A stretch of DNA of 64,000 nucleotides from Neodiprion pinetum (GCF_021155775.2 NC_060236.1:23760238-23824237), one strand, 5' to 3'; shown: positions 12,058-26,200, numbered from the stretch's first letter. A program made the numbers and translations. Notes: generated by a model not told the origin, from the sequence alone.

Positions 12058-14893
12058 TTTTGCGATAAATATTAAAAAATTAGACTAATTGTGCTATCGC
12101 AACATCGACTGATTTTAGGTTATGTTCCGGAGACTACTCTCTTCGGCTGACAAGAGTTTCGGTGAATTGCTACAGTTCACGATCAGAGACTTCATAATTA
12201 ATCTTCTTATCTTTACTCTTTATTCTTTACTCTCGACTCATAAAAACAGTGTCGATCGTTCCAAAGTTCAACTCCGGGGAGTAATTATTTTCAGCATTTG
12301 AATAAAAATAATGCGACAGACACTGAGACACATTGAATTACGACGCGAGTGTAACATTGATCGACCTGATTTTGAATTTAACCTTTGTGCTTATACATGA
12401 TGCAATACGTGAGAACCCGAAGTAACGGCCGTTTATTTTTGACAGTTCTTTGATTTCGCGGACCAACTTCACGTCGATAGTTCGATTTCAACGCAGCCTC
12501 GGGTGGGGGTTTCCCTACTTACGAATGTGTTGGGCGTACAGGCTGGTCAATAAGTGATGAAAGTTCAATAGGAATAATTAATTGTACGCCGTGAATCCAG
12601 TCGATAACTTAAAAAGACCAAATTTTCCAAACATATAAAAGGTGTAAAATTTTTTCTCAAATATCCAAGGTTGCTATGATATATTATTCTTCAAATTTTA
12701 ATTAAAAAACAGCTTATTACAGTTTTTATAAATCAATTCACCGATGATTCATGACAATATTCACATGACATTATACTTCAGTCAGACAAAATTATAACTC
12801 ACAATCATTAAGTTGACAATTCGTCACGTAATGTGTGCAGTATTTATTTATTCAAGTGAAAAGCAGGAGAACTCTATATATTATTTGAAGGGTATATGTG
12901 GAGACTCTTCCACGGATCAAATCTGTATACGAGAATAAAGAAACCGTCATATGCTGCTTCGATTTTGCGGTAATTCCGTCAATTTTTACGTATCCCTGAA
13001 GCTGTTGCGCCTTCGGATAATTTTTGATCTCAAATTTTTTAACTAGACTGTATAATATATTTGATAGTTACATAATTCTGTTTGACGTTTAATATCTCAA
13101 ACCACAGCGTTTTTTCTCATCGCACTTATAACTTCCTTTTATCTGCGGAAACTGGATGTCCTACAAAATTACTATGTCAAACCACCAACTGTCATAATCC
13201 ATACAACTATATACACGATTTGTCACATCGTACCGTTATTGGAATTGCCCATTAGCAAATGAAATTTCTGTAAATCATGCCAAGACAACATAAAGTAGAG
13301 CATATAATTACTGCTAAGAAGTAAACTCGACTGTGTATATTCTTACAATTAAAAACCTTTCTGCAATTATAATGAAAGAGAAAACACATCGCTTCTGTAT
13401 TTCAGTATTTGATTTTTGTAATGTATCTACTTAACGTTTTTGTCGAAAAAATTCAAAATTTTCAGTTTAACCCAATTAAAAAATTTAACAAGTTAAATTT
13501 ATATGTATATGCGTATAGTTATCTCAGTTAGTATAAATTGAACAGTATAAGAAATTATACAAAACAATTCTCGTGTCACTATAATATCAATTTGCCTACA
13601 TCTAATCGCTATAAGCCAATTAACTTGCGAGGCAATCAAGAATGGTTACGATCGTTCGTAATTTATTGATGACCACTACATTCAAATATGCTTAAACCTG
13701 TATTATTATACTTTTTCGTGGCTTAGACTGTGGCTTATGCCCATATATTCTTATAGCAATTTGAATTGCTTGTCTTGTATACAATATGCCATGAATATTA
13801 TACACGTAATTGCCTGCTAATTTTTGTACTGTTAGGCAAGAGCTCTTGGGTTTTTCCGACGGCAGCATTTTTGTGCGTCAGAAGAAAGAATACGCGATTT
13901 CCACAAACGTTACAATGAAATTCTTTTAAAAAAATGCACTGTTTCGTAACTTCAGTTTTCAAAAATTTACAAGTGATCCTCAAGTTAAGGTGAACCTATA
14001 AAGCCAAGCATATTTATTTTATTGTTTCAACATGCACAGGTTGATTATAAAGTAATTACCAATTAGTGATAATGTTCATTAATGTTTCTTCGTATTCACA
14101 TTTTTTATAATAAGCCTATTCTCATCGCGCTCACAATCTTCAACTCATTTTTGTCAGCTTTAACCGTCATGCCCCCAGATGTTTAATAAATCGAATGAAA
14201 TTTACCTTCCAATCCAAAAATTGATGTTTAATCGTTGCAATTAGTGAAAAAAGATGTGGCAGAAAATTGATCAGAGCGAATAACTATCAATGCATGTATC
14301 TAAACAAGCAATTTGAATGAAAGACTATTCAGCAGATATTTTAAATTTCTTGAGAGCGATACACCAACAAATTCCATTAAACCCAGCGGATTCTCCTCAT
14401 GTAAGAATATACAAGTAGATACAAGAATAGCCCGCAAACGTAATATTGACAATGTAGTTACTTTTTTTATACCTGCGAGCCATCAGTGCTATTCGAGCTC
14501 ACGAAATATTATATCATCAACTCATGCAGAGGCAACACCGAATATGTGTGCAAATTATGCACAACTGACGAAGAATTTTGGTAATGTCATGTTCGCATAT
14601 TAAGATTATAGAAAATTGGTGCGACAAAAAATCAACTGTAACAGGTATTCCAAATATTATTTATGTATACATTAACTTGTTTGCTTAACTAATTCAAGGA
14701 TGAGGGGGTTTCCTGAAATTTCTAGTTTCTGACGTGTCTCTGGAACGTTGTATATGAGCCAATGGCTGGATGACATAAACGTTGAACTTTGTTCTTGCAA
14801 TAACCAGTATGGTGGCAATAGTGACTAAACGGATATGTCCAATGACCATAGGAGTTGAGACTGGTCAAGACCTGAAAGCTGATGCATAAAAGT
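12058..14893. other. Head-to-head intergenic region between the two iPLA2 copies
   Basis: This stretch holds the unrecognised promoter and 5'UTR of copy A (beginning right of 12058) and then AT-rich sequence without a gene. Short open frames here (for example 14313-14603) lack splice context or family motifs. No clear TATA/Inr pair for copy A was found. Confidence 0.5.
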
Positions 14894-15096
14894 TATATAA
14901 GCGAATGCGCGACGATCGACGTTTCATTTGTAGCAGTTGTACGCAATCACACTACATTCGCTACTCAGCGGTCAGCTCAACGCGACACGCAAAATCCTCG
15001 TTCAGACGTTCAGTGTGAAGTAAGCAGCTCCAAAGTAAACCGTTGACGCAGTGCCAGCTGCCAATAAATAACAATCCGTGACAATTCAAAGGCAAG
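14894..15096 (+). promoter_or_regulatory. Promoter and 5'UTR exon of iPLA2 copy B
   Basis: TATATAAG at 14894-14901 is followed 32 bases on by a perfect insect initiator TCATTT (14924-14929, A+1 at 14926). About 170 bases downstream is a strong splice donor CAAG|GTGAGT (cut after 15096). A matching acceptor TTGTTGACAG ends at 16179, 30 bases before the ATG at 16210. I infer a non-coding first exon of about 14926-15096 spliced to 16180. This is inference from signals, not transcript evidence. Confidence 0.55.
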
Positions 15097-16179
15097 GTGA
15101 GTGTTCAAGTACAGCAAACGTGTATTGTGTACTAACGATAAGTAAATGTGAACGTAAGCGGTATAGAATGAAGTTACCCAGCAACGAAATACTTATATCG
15201 ACCAAAGTAATTAGAAAACCGCATTTAATTAAGAATATTGTTGGTATTTTCACTCTCCATACAGTTGATATATTCATTGATAAGTCAAATTAATTTTAAA
15301 CGATGTTGCGAACAAAGTAAGTAACCTAGACAAAGCGATAGAAGGCAGGTTTGAAATTATAATCATTTAAGGAAATTGAGTCAAGTGCTTATCAATTGGT
15401 TTTATTGCTCGTAATGTGACACCCAATATTGATTGGAGTGGATTATAGATTGTCCAAAAATACCACAAATCGATTTGGTCGTTTTTAGCTCGACTGAATG
15501 ATTCAACTCAACAAGTTTACTCAACAGTAATGTATTTTCAACATAGACCAGGATTGGTAAAAATAACCATTTTGAAATAGCTGTTGCGTGTTCCTAAATC
15601 TGAAGCGTGCAATCATTGCAAATTATAAAACACTTTTTTTTGCCATTGAAATCATAAGTGAAATAAACGTTTAATTTGTGGCTAATTTTTTTTACAGAAC
15701 CTTTTGACAAAACTGAATGTTCACGTATGAGAAATTTTCAAATCACATTGGTGGTTTATTACAATTACTAGCTTGAAATTGTTAATTCAAGTGCGATTGC
15801 GGACTTGGTTGAAGTTAGTAAACTTCAGATAAAAAGTTACAAAATAATGGTGCTTCCTAAAAATGCATTATCATATTAACATTACAAACTTTACCTTGAT
15901 GATTTTGGATAATCCAAATCACTACAAGCACAAAGTGGGTCAATTCAATATGGCTGAATATTCAACATCAATAAACAAATTCTAGAAATTTGATAAATTT
16001 TACGAAATAGTCGGCAAAATTATCTCCAAGTACATGAATAGAAAGAAAAAGCACAAATTGAACGGAAATAATTTATTTCCACTTTAGAACAAACCTACTT
16101 ACTTACTTTCTTCAATCGGTACTTGTTCAGCGTTGTTTCTTCACCCCTGTAATGAAAACTCTTATTGTATTGTTGACAG
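15097..16179 (+). other. Inferred 5'UTR intron of iPLA2 copy B
   Basis: Bounded by the GTGAGT donor and GACAG acceptor described above. AT-rich, and nothing else is recognisable inside. Confidence 0.4.
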
Positions 16180-16209
16180 AATTTTCTTCATTAAAAATTG
16201 TTGAGAAAG

Positions 16210-19010
16210 ATGGACTGGCTGGGAAATTTGACCAACGATTCGGCAGTTCTTCGTAATATCTTAGGGCTGGATGCTAAGCCAAACAAAGTCTTAGAAGTTA
16301 AACCTGAGCAATATGAAAATCGTACAGTATTGTCTCGACAAGGGAAGATCTATTTATATGGACCGGACAACCAGCGGAAGGAAAAGTATGAAATAGTTCT
16401 GGTTGGAAGTTGCACCAAGAACCCTGACCAGCTTTACAGGTGCGTTTGGTATTAATACAGAAAGTATTGCTAATTGTAGTGCACTAACTAAAACCTAATT
16501 TTTTCCTCTTTATGTTTTCAGTATATTTCGCTCAAATACTTTGGAACCTGCAGAGAAGCTCTTCTCAGTCTTCAAAGACAAGGTTCCTGTCCTGGTTCAA
16601 ATCTCTAAAGATGTAAGAGTGATCTCATGTGATCTATTTATTTATCATGCACATACTTATTTCTTATTCACTTCGCAAACATCATTTGTCGAATGCCTTA
16701 TCTTTGGTTATTTTTTTACCTACATAAAGTTTCATTTACTAAAAATAGTAATATGACGGAAAGAGAAAATATGTGATTCTGTGTTTTTCTTTAATCACTC
16801 GTGGCATTGGCACGTATTTAAACGCCAATTTAAAAGAAACAATAATGCTGCTTGAATAAACATTATCTTGGGAATATTTTTTTACCATCTTGTAAATGTG
16901 TATCAAACGAAAGTTGAATGTTTATTTTTTTTCATTTTACAATTAGCTGTGCAGCACGAGTGGGATCGGTAAGCTGTGTGATCTCCTGACAAATCATCCG
17001 ACATGGACCTTGGCTCACTTAGCGGCACATCTTTCACTTTATGACGCTTTTGTCTATGCAGCCGTAAATAGCCATGTAAACACCAGTGATCAGACATCAG
17101 GAGTGTCGCCTCTCCAAATCGCAATACAAGCAAACAACTTAAAGATGGTTCAGTTGCTTATGGCAGCTAAGAGTTCCCTGGACCATTTGGACCACAACGC
17201 AAACACTGTCTATCATTACGCGGTGCATGCAAGTGCAGAGATAATTATGGCCCTTGGTCCAAGTGCGCAAAACAGCCTCAATGCCAGAAACAGTAGTGGA
17301 CACACACCTTTGCACGTTGCCTGCCATGCCAATAAACCAGAGTCTGTTAAGGCTCTGCTTTTAATCGGGGCTGATGTTAATATTCCTCCAGTTGAGAGCA
17401 AACCAACAACTCCTGGTTACGTGGGTGATTTCCTACGCGAAAAGCCGGATGCCCTAAATTCGGATGAAATGAAATACGGTGGAACTCCGTTACACTGGTC
17501 CACCAGTAAAGAAACGATCAACGCCTTGATAGAGCAGAATTGCGACGTCGATGTTGTCAACTTTGATGGAAGAACCGCCCTGCACATTATGGTAATGAAA
17601 AAAAAGCTAGAGTGCGTCGTCGCTCTGCTGACACGAATGGCGTCTGTGGATATCGTTGACAAGGATGGAAACACTCCGTTGCATCACGCCGTAGTTCATG
17701 CTGTTCCAGTCATAGTTCAAGCACTCATTGGATTTGGCGCGGACGTCAACATAGCAAATCACAAAGGGGAAACACCCAGGCATCTCGTTCAAATAAATGA
17801 TAACGCTGACAGAAAAAAGATTCTTTACATGTTACATGCTGTTGGAGCACGGCGATGTCCTCCTGAGATGGAAGGATGCCACATAGGCTGCAATCACAAT
17901 GAAAACTTCAACGGCGAAGCGCCACCTGAGGTTTCCTCAGCAGCTTCTAGAGCAGTCTTAGATCAAGTTCTATCTACTGCGAGTGCAAAAAAGCAGGCTT
18001 CGGAGGGCAAGCGTAAACTTAACGGTGGACGTCTGTTGTGCCTTGATGGTGGCGGCATTCGTGGGCTTGTCTTGGTGCAAATCTTGTTAGAAATCGAATC
18101 TGTGATCAAAAAACCAATTGTTGAATGTTTCGACTGGATTGCTGGGACTTCAACGGGTGGTATTTTAGCTCTAGGTCTAGCAGTGGGCAAGAGTTTGAAA
18201 GAATGCGTAGCGATATACTTTGATGTCAAGGATAAAGCTTTCGTAGGCAACAGACCCTACGACAGTGAAGGCTTGGAGACCATTTTAAAAAATGCGGTCG
18301 GTACTGAAACAGTAATGGCTCAAATTAAACACCCAAAATTGATGATAACTGGGGTGTTGGCGGACAGAATGCCAGTGGATCTGCATTTGTTCAGAAATTA
18401 CGAATCTCCGAACACCCTGCTCGGTGTTCCACCTAGTGGAAAGTTCATGGAAACACTCCCTCCAGAGCGTCAGCTCGTTTGGCGAGCTGCTAGAGCCACG
18501 GGAGCAGCTCCTTCATACTTCAGAGCTTTTGGAAAGTTTCTTGACGGAGGATTAATAGCGAATAATCCTACACTGGATGCTCTCACAGAAATAAATGAGT
18601 ACAATCTGGCACTTGAAGCTGTTGGAAGAACAGACGAAGTGAAACCCATTTCTCTTGTCGTCTCACTGGGCACTGGTCTCATTCCAGTACGAAAGCTTGA
18701 GAATATTGACGTCTTCATACCGGAAAGTCTTTGGGACACACCGAAAGTTGCCAAAGGCTTAAGTGCGTTGGGAACTCTGTTGGTCGATCAAGCCACGGCA
18801 AGTGATGGTCGCCTTGTCGATCGTGCAAAATCATGGTGCTCGATGATCGGTGTCCCTTATTTCCGATTCAATCCTCAAATGTCCGAGGAAATATCGATGG
18901 ATGAAAAGAGCGATGAGAAGATTGTTCAAATGATGTGGGACGTCAAGGCATTCATGTACGCTCATCAGGATGAAGTAAAGAAACTGGCTGCTATATTAGA
19001 GGATCAGTGA
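16210..19010 (+). CDS. iPLA2-VIA: Calcium-independent phospholipase A2, group VI (iPLA2 copy B)
   Basis: Second complete group VI iPLA2. Exons 16210-16439, 16522-16612 and 16947-19010 with phases 2 and 0, exactly as in copy A, give 794 aa. The ATG at 16210 (MDWLG) was chosen because it aligns with the copy A start (MAWLG); an in-frame TTG lies four codons upstream. Ankyrin repeats cover about residues 120-395 and a patatin domain follows. DGGGIRG begins at about 474, GTSTG carries Ser509, and the dyad Asp is 640 in FLDGGLIANNP; the Ser-Asp spacing is close to that of human PLA2G6. The MEGCHIGC cysteine motif between the ankyrin and lipase parts is shared by both copies. Unlike copy A it has a clear TATA/Inr promoter. 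Both copies keep all catalytic residues, so subfunctionalisation rather than decay is the likelier outcome. Confidence 0.95.
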
Positions 19011-20320
19011 AGATTATTTGTTCCACTAAAACAACTAAATTTTGAGTCTTAATTTTAGTCAGAACACATCGCATGCAACAAGCTTACTTAAATGAGAGAC
19101 TACTTAACTCACTTCTGATTTTCATAGCTATCATTTTTACACAACTTCACTGCGCATCCTAAGTGACCTTATTGATTTTAATAGGTGAAAAATAACTAAA
19201 CTGTTTTGGTAGTCACTAAGTCTTCTTTTTTGTAGAATTTTTTCAGAGTCTTTGATAACTTTTGAAGTAGACTTGGTCATCTTATTAATATTGAAACTCG
19301 GTTCAAAAGAATTTTAATCTAATATAATAATTTATCATTTTTGAAATTGATTGATTTATTCTGTTCCACTATACCGCATTTATTTTCTAGTCCTATTTCA
19401 TAAGAACAGTATGATTTAATCCATGATAAAGAAATTCACTATAGATCGAGAGAAAAGTGGTTCTTAATACAATGCTGGATTTTCTTTAATCAGAGGCTGT
19501 GAAAATCAATTTTTTAAAGTTTTACTACATTGCCGTTTTCTGCAGAGTTGCAAATAGCTCTTGGGTAGCAAGCTCAACTCACAATCTTTTTGGGGTGTAT
19601 ATGTAGTGTCAATTTTTATAATAATCATTTAACGGTTTAGACAAAGTTCCAAGTGTGTAGGAATACGTTACATGAATACATTTTATATGATATTGGCAGC
19701 CACAAAATTCAATATATCTCCGTACCGCAATTTCTCAACATATACATATACTCGACCTTATTCTCATAATACAATAACATACTAATTTTCATTCTGTTAC
19801 AAATGGCCAAGAATGACATAATTGAGATTAATGAAAAGATGATTACTTTATTATGCACTAGACTTACGTCCCGTGCAGAAACCGTGATACATACGAGCAA
19901 GTACAATTAGCAAGTAAGTGTAATTGTAAGAATTCAACACAACGAAAACTTGAAAAGGCTTTTTTATTAACTGTATTTTAAGTCAATAGTTTAAGGAATC
20001 AATTATATTTACTAAAGTTCATTAACAATTGAATGTTTTGTAAGAAATTTCTATCAAAAAATTTCGCTATACCGTGAATAAATTTATGAGAATATTAAAA
20101 CAAAAATTGTTCAAATGAATTATAAGTCAAACCTGCAAGTATGATATTCTAGTCTGGAACATCAAGATAAAGACGATATCTCGATTATAAATGCTTCCAT
20201 TTAGATGCTGTCATACATGCGTACCTGAAAAGTAAAAAATAACAAACAAGTTGGACTTTTTTTGGTCGGAGGTTGATCATGCAGCCATTTTTGCTCAATC
20301 TTAAAAAAGCCAACCAAATC
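19011..20320. other. Intergenic, no gene seen
   Basis: AT-rich downstream region of iPLA2 copy B. Open frames up to 85 codons occur on both strands but show no family motif or splice-site support. Confidence 0.5.
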
Positions 20321-20685
20321 TTGCAATCATTGGGACTAGAGTACAGGAGTCCGATCTCTATTGGGGAGCATACGAAAAAATCATACTCGAAAATTTGTCG
20401 TTTAGTAGTTTTAGATTTTATCCAAAGCATCGCTGTCATCGTAAAGTTTTGAAGTGAACTTGGTAGGAATATATATATATGTATATAAACATCGATCGTG
20501 ACCGAAATGAAATATCCTTGGGTCTAGTCTCCCCACCAGAGAGAAACCTTCCCCACCACTCGTCGGATCTTTGCGATATCAGCGCCTTTCAGTGTCAGCC
20601 AGCGCAAGCCTTACTGTGCGGATTTTTTATACTGGTTCAAATGTATGAATATCGGACTCCTGTACTCTAGTCTCCATGCTTGCAA
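20321..20685. mobile_element. Candidate TIR element (MITE-like), 365 bp
   Basis: A perfect 22-bp inverted repeat (20334-20355 against 20651-20672, core GACTAGAGTACAGG) is extended outward by imperfect pairing to TTGCAA at both outer ends (20321, 20685), giving TIRs of about 36 bp. The interior has an AT microsatellite (20470-20489) and a more GC-rich part (20510-20620). No transposase frame is present. A target duplication was not resolved. Confidence 0.45.
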
Positions 20686-22030
20686 TAATAAAGCCACAGA
20701 TTCTCGACATTTGTAACGTAATGCGTTGACTGAAGACTGTAATGACAGTTACCCATATGGGCTTTGGTGTGACAACCGAAAATCGTCGCGCGCTTGCGCC
20801 CACTGTGGTGTTCCAGCGGCAGAGTTGGGAACTTATTACAGAGCATCAGAGGGTTACCGATCACGACATGATGTCGGTTGCAATAACCTTCCGAGTAACA
20901 CAGTCGTCGTAATGGTAAGCCCAAATCAATATTAACTTGTGCGTACTTACCGACTTATAACGTTACCGAATCGTCAGCGATTCAAGAAATTATAATAATG
21001 AGAATCAATTTCTTCCAAAATTCGTAGCAAAAACGTGATTTAATTAAAGTACAGGTACCCGGGAAAAGTATGTATACATGGATGATAAATAATGATAGAT
21101 CAGATGTCATAATGATGCAGAGACCAAAAAGTATATGTGTATATGCGGTCCATGTACGATATTAATATACTTATATGATCCATACGTGATGCATACTATA
21201 AATTTTATAATTTTCCAGGAGACAAACTAGATTATCTACAATAATACGTTTATAATATGAAATTAGAACAATTATTCATTTCGAAATTGGATTCTTTTCG
21301 ACACGCGCTCGATCTATTCCACAACATTAATATTCGTAATTATTCCAACAACTTTTCTTTTGCTCTCTCGATCTTGACTTTTCGTAGACATAGAATCGAA
21401 ACACTATTACAGCTAGTCGCAATTGAAGTATCTACGTTGGGTAGTATTTAACGCAGCGTCCTGATTTAAAGACCTAAAAAGGTGATTGTCGGTGATTTTT
21501 TTTTTGATAGGGAGAGAAAGAACGAAGGTTCTTAAAACTTCAATTGTATTTTAACACACACTTGAAAGGTATGAGCAAAAATTTTTATCATCCAACTGTC
21601 ACAAAATGGCAGCATCGTTAGCTGACCATGCATTCAGAGTATTAAGTTAGTTATCAAGAAAAACCTGGAGGCTTGAATATGGTTGAAAAACCAAAAAATG
21701 TGGTTTTTATTTTTTTTCGAGTGTGAGAATATTTTTTTTTTGGAGATGAGTAAGGCTTCGTTTTTAAAATATCGGGTTTTTAAATTTTCAAAAGGCTATA
21801 AACATTCGAATTTTGGGCCAAATTTTTTTTCAATAAGACCAATTTGTAGAGCTTGATAAATCCTACAATTTGAAAAAAAACATGTTTTTCTAGCATGAAA
21901 ATTGACCGAGATATCGTCAAAATACTGAAAATCACTAAAATGGGCCCTATAACGCTCCACATGGGTTTAGGGGTCTAAAAAGATAGGAATCGGCGTTTTT
22001 TTTCATGCCATCCTATCATCACTACTGTTT
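20686..22030. other. Intergenic, repeat-like, no gene seen
   Basis: The sequence from 21480 onwards has long T-runs and looks repetitive, but I could not assign a family. An open frame on the minus strand at 20667-20924 has no recognisable domain. Confidence 0.4.
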
Positions 22031-23222
22031 ACTCTTTACTACGACGATATACTAAGGCTACATACACAATCCAAAATAATATCACACGCTGACGATACAG
22101 CATTGATGACAAGAGCAAAAACATCGGAAGAAGTATATTTAATGGCAACGCAAGATATCAACAAGATCCAGAAACACCTCAATGAACGACTTCTCTCTCT
22201 CAACACAAAGAAGACAACCTACGTGGCATATGGATCCAAGAAATCAGAAGAACAAGATTTAGAGTACGAAAAGATTCAGTTACACAAATGCGCATGAGCG
22301 AGCTCCAACTGTCAATGTGACTCAATGATAAGAGTCAAAGAACAAAAATATCTGAGAATACTCATGGACGACAACATGAAATGGAATACACACACATCAC
22401 AGACCGTAAAAAAGCTAAGAAAACTATTCCACCCACTGATGATCATGAGTCAAAAACTGAACAAGAACGCGAAAAAAGAAATCTACCATGCACTTGTGCA
22501 TTCCATAATACGATACGGTATCACTGCATGGGGAAGCGCTTATAAAAAACATAGTCATCATCTTGCACAGTCTCAGAAAGCTCTGATCAAGATCATATTG
22601 AACCTGAACCGCAAATATCCACCTGACAAGCTTTACAAAGAATAAAGAATACTAGACCTACGACAGCAATACCTGAAAGAAATAGCTATCAGACTACATA
22701 GAAAGCCAAGCGAAATTGAAGAAATGAAAAGGAAACACGGACAACAAACAAGAGCCATGACAGTAAGAACCCTACAAATCGAGCGAACACATACAACATA
22801 TGGAAATCATCAAGAAAAAATAAAAACAAATGAATTATACAATGACCTACCAGTTGAATGAAAAATAATGACAATGACAACTTTTGAAAAACACATGGCA
22901 CTTTGGCTGATCAACGAAGGCATGAAATACTACGATGAACTGAGAGCACCAATACAAGAAACCGAAAGAGGAATAACAAGAATAATTAATTCAGTAACAC
23001 CTGCAATACACACATAACACACACCAATACAAAAAAAATTGAAGATGGTATTTAATCCCCTCACAATTCTCGGAAACAAAGGCATACCAATCCTTACCCC
23101 CTCACCCCTAGACACATGTCGCGAAATTTGTGTAGGATGAACATGCCACAACAAAGAGACACAGAAACACATGTATTAAATTTAAGACATATTTGAATAA
23201 ACTGAGCTGAACTGAACTGAAC
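22031..23222 (+). mobile_element. Decayed non-LTR retrotransposon (LINE) fragment, 3' end
   Basis: A broken reverse-transcriptase coding region. A catalytic-motif relic reads S-H-A-D-D-T-A-L at 22079-22102 (normally Y/F-ADD), followed by the palm/thumb region up to 22297. It continues after a frame break from 22325 (EQKYLRILMDDNMKWNTH, typical of LINE thumb regions) to a stop near 22645. A further C-terminal part with stops runs to about 23190. The end is a simple tail of repeated TGAAC units (23205-23222), as in several LINE clades. The 5' part is missing, consistent with 5' truncation. It directly abuts the satellite array. Non-functional. Confidence 0.75.
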
Positions 23223-26200
23223 CCTTTGTGTTTTTTTTGCGAAAAGCTTCGCGATTTTGAAAAATGCTGGAATAAATTCTTTGTAGTACTTTGCAAACCT
23301 AGGTTTGTAAGGAAAATCGACTGGGCGCAGTCCTGATGAGCTGCGATCAACGGATCAGAAGTAACAGCCACTTAGCCTGAACCTAGATTTTTGCCATTTT
23401 TCAGCTTGTGCTCTAGTCGTCTGAGTTTCTCCGCTGTTGGTCCTGCGGTTGTTTCGCTGCGTTTTATGAGTTCCTGGGGGTCAAATTAATCGGAAAAAGG
23501 TCATACGAATCGAATCAGAGTCCAAGAATTTTTTAGTCGAAAAATGAAGAAAAAGTAAGGCTGACCCCTTTCCATTTCTGACGAAAATTTTCGCTATTTT
23601 GAAAAGTGCTGGAATCAATTCTTTGGCGCACTGTATCGACGTAATTTTGCAAGAGAAATCGATTGGGCGCAGTCCCGATACGCTGCGATTAACGCATCAG
23701 GAGATACAGCCTAAAAACCAGAACCTTAATTTTCGACATTTCTCAGCAGGTGCTTTTTCGCTCGCCATTTCTCTCCTGTTGGTCCTACGCTCTTTTCGCT
23801 GCGATTTCTGAGTTCCTGAGGGTCCAATTGATCGGATAAGGGTCATTTAAATCGAATCTGAGACCAAAAGTTTTTTGCCCAAAAAAAAATAAGGCTAACC
23901 CCTTTCCATTTTTGGCGAAAATTTTCGCGATTTTGAAAAGTGCTGGAATCAATTCTTTGGCGCACTATATCGACGTAATTTTGCGAGAAAAATCGATTGG
24001 GCGCAGTCCCAATACGCTGCGATGAACGCATCACAAGATACAGCCAAAAAACCAGAACCTTAATTTTCGACATTTTTCAGCAGGTACTTTTTCGCTCGCC
24101 ATTTCTCTCCTGTTGGTCCTACGCTTTTATTGCTGCGATTTCTGAGTTCCTGAGGGTCCAATCAATCAGATAAGGGTCATTTGAATCGAATCTGAGACCA
24201 AAAGTTTTTTGCCCAAAAAAAAAGTAAGGCTAACCCCTTTCCATTTTTGGCGAAAATTTTCGCGATTTTGAAAAGTGCTGGAATCAATTCTTTGGCGCAC
24301 CATGTCGACGCAATTTTGCGAGAAAAATCGATTGGGCGCAGTCCCAATACGCTGCGATGAACGCATCACAAGATGCAGCCAAAAAACCAGGACCTAAATT
24401 TTCGACATTTTTCAGCAGGTGCTTTTTCGCTCGCCATTTCTCTCCTGTTGGTCCTACGCTCTTTTCGCTAAGATTTCTGAGTTCCTGAGGGTCCAATTGA
24501 TCGGATAAGGGTCATTTAAATCGAATCTGAGACCAAAAGTTTTTTGCCCAAAAAAAAAGTAAGGCTAACCCCTTTCCATTTTTGGCGAAAATTTTCGCGA
24601 TTTTGAAAAGTGCTGGAATCAATTCTGTGACGCACCATGTCGACGCAATTTTGCGAGAAAAATCGATTGGGCGCAGCCCCAATACGCTGCGATGAACGCA
24701 TCACAAGATGCAGCCAAAAAACCAGGACCTGAATTTTCGACATTTTTCAGCAGGTGCTTTTTCGCTCGCCGTTTCTCTCCTGTTGGTCCTACGCTCTTTT
24801 CGCTGCGATTTCTGAGTTCCTGAGGGTCCAATTGATCGGATAAGGGTCATTTAAATCGAATCTGAGACCAAAAGTTTTTTGCCCAAAAAAAAAGTAAGGC
24901 TAACCCCTTTCCATTTTTGGCGAAAATTTTCGCGATTTTGAAAAGTGCTGGAATCAATTCTTTGGCGCACCATGTCGACGCAATTTTGCGAGAAAAATCG
25001 ATTGGGCGCAGCCCCAATACGCTGCGATGAACGCATCACAAGATGCAGCCAAAAAACCAGGACCTGAATTTTCGACATTTCTCAGCAGGTGCTTTTTCGC
25101 TCGCCATTTCTCTCCTGTTGGTCCTACGCTCTTTTCGCTGCGATTTCTGAGTTCCTGAGGGTCCAATTGATCAGATAAGGGTCATTCAAATCGAATCTGA
25201 GACCAAAAGTTTGTTGCCCAAAAAAAAGTAAGGCTAACCCCTTTCCATTTTTGGCGAAAATTTTCGCGATTTTGAAAAGTGCTGGAATCAATTCTTTGGC
25301 GCACTATATCGACGTAATTTTGCGAGAAAAATCTATTGGGCGCAGTCCCAATACGCTGCGATGAACGCATTACAAGATACAGCCAAAAAACCAGAACCTT
25401 AATTTTCGACATTTTTCAGCAGGTGCTTTTTCGCTCGCCATTTCTCTCCTGTTGGTCCTACGCTCTTTTCGCTGCGATTTCTGAGTTCCTGAGGGTCCAA
25501 TTGATCGGATAAGGGTCATTAAAATCGAATCTGAGACCAAAAGTTTTTTGCCCGAAAAAAAAGTAAGGCTAACCCCTTTCCATTTTTGGCGAAAATTTTC
25601 GCGATTTTGAAAAGTGCTGGAATCAATTCTTTGGCGCACCATGTCGACGCAATTTTGCGAGAAAAATCGATTGGGCGCAGTCCCAATACGCTGCGATGAA
25701 CGCATCACAAGATGCAGCCAAAAAACCAGGACCTGAATTTTCGACATTTCTCAGCAGGTGCTTTTTCGCTCGCCATTTCTCTCCTGTTGGTCCTACGCTC
25801 TTTTCGCTGCGATTTCTGAGTTCTTGAGGGTCCAATTGATCAGATAAGGGTCATTTAAATCGAATCTGAGACCAAAAGTTTTTTGCCCAAAAAAAAAGTA
25901 AGGCTAACCCCTTTCCATTTTTGGCGAAAATTTTCGCGATTTTGAAAAGTGCTGGAATCAATTCTTTGGCGCATTATATCGACGTAATTTTGCGAGAAAA
26001 ATCGATTGGGCGCAGTCCCAATACGCTGCGATGAACGCATCACAAGATACAGCCAAAAAACCAGGACCTGAATTTTCGACATTTTTCAGCAGGTACTTTT
26101 TCGCTCGCCATTTCTCTCCTGTTGGTCCTACGCTCTTTTTGCTGCGATTTCTGAGTTCCTGAGGGTCCAATTGATCGGATAAGGGTCATTTAAATCGAAT

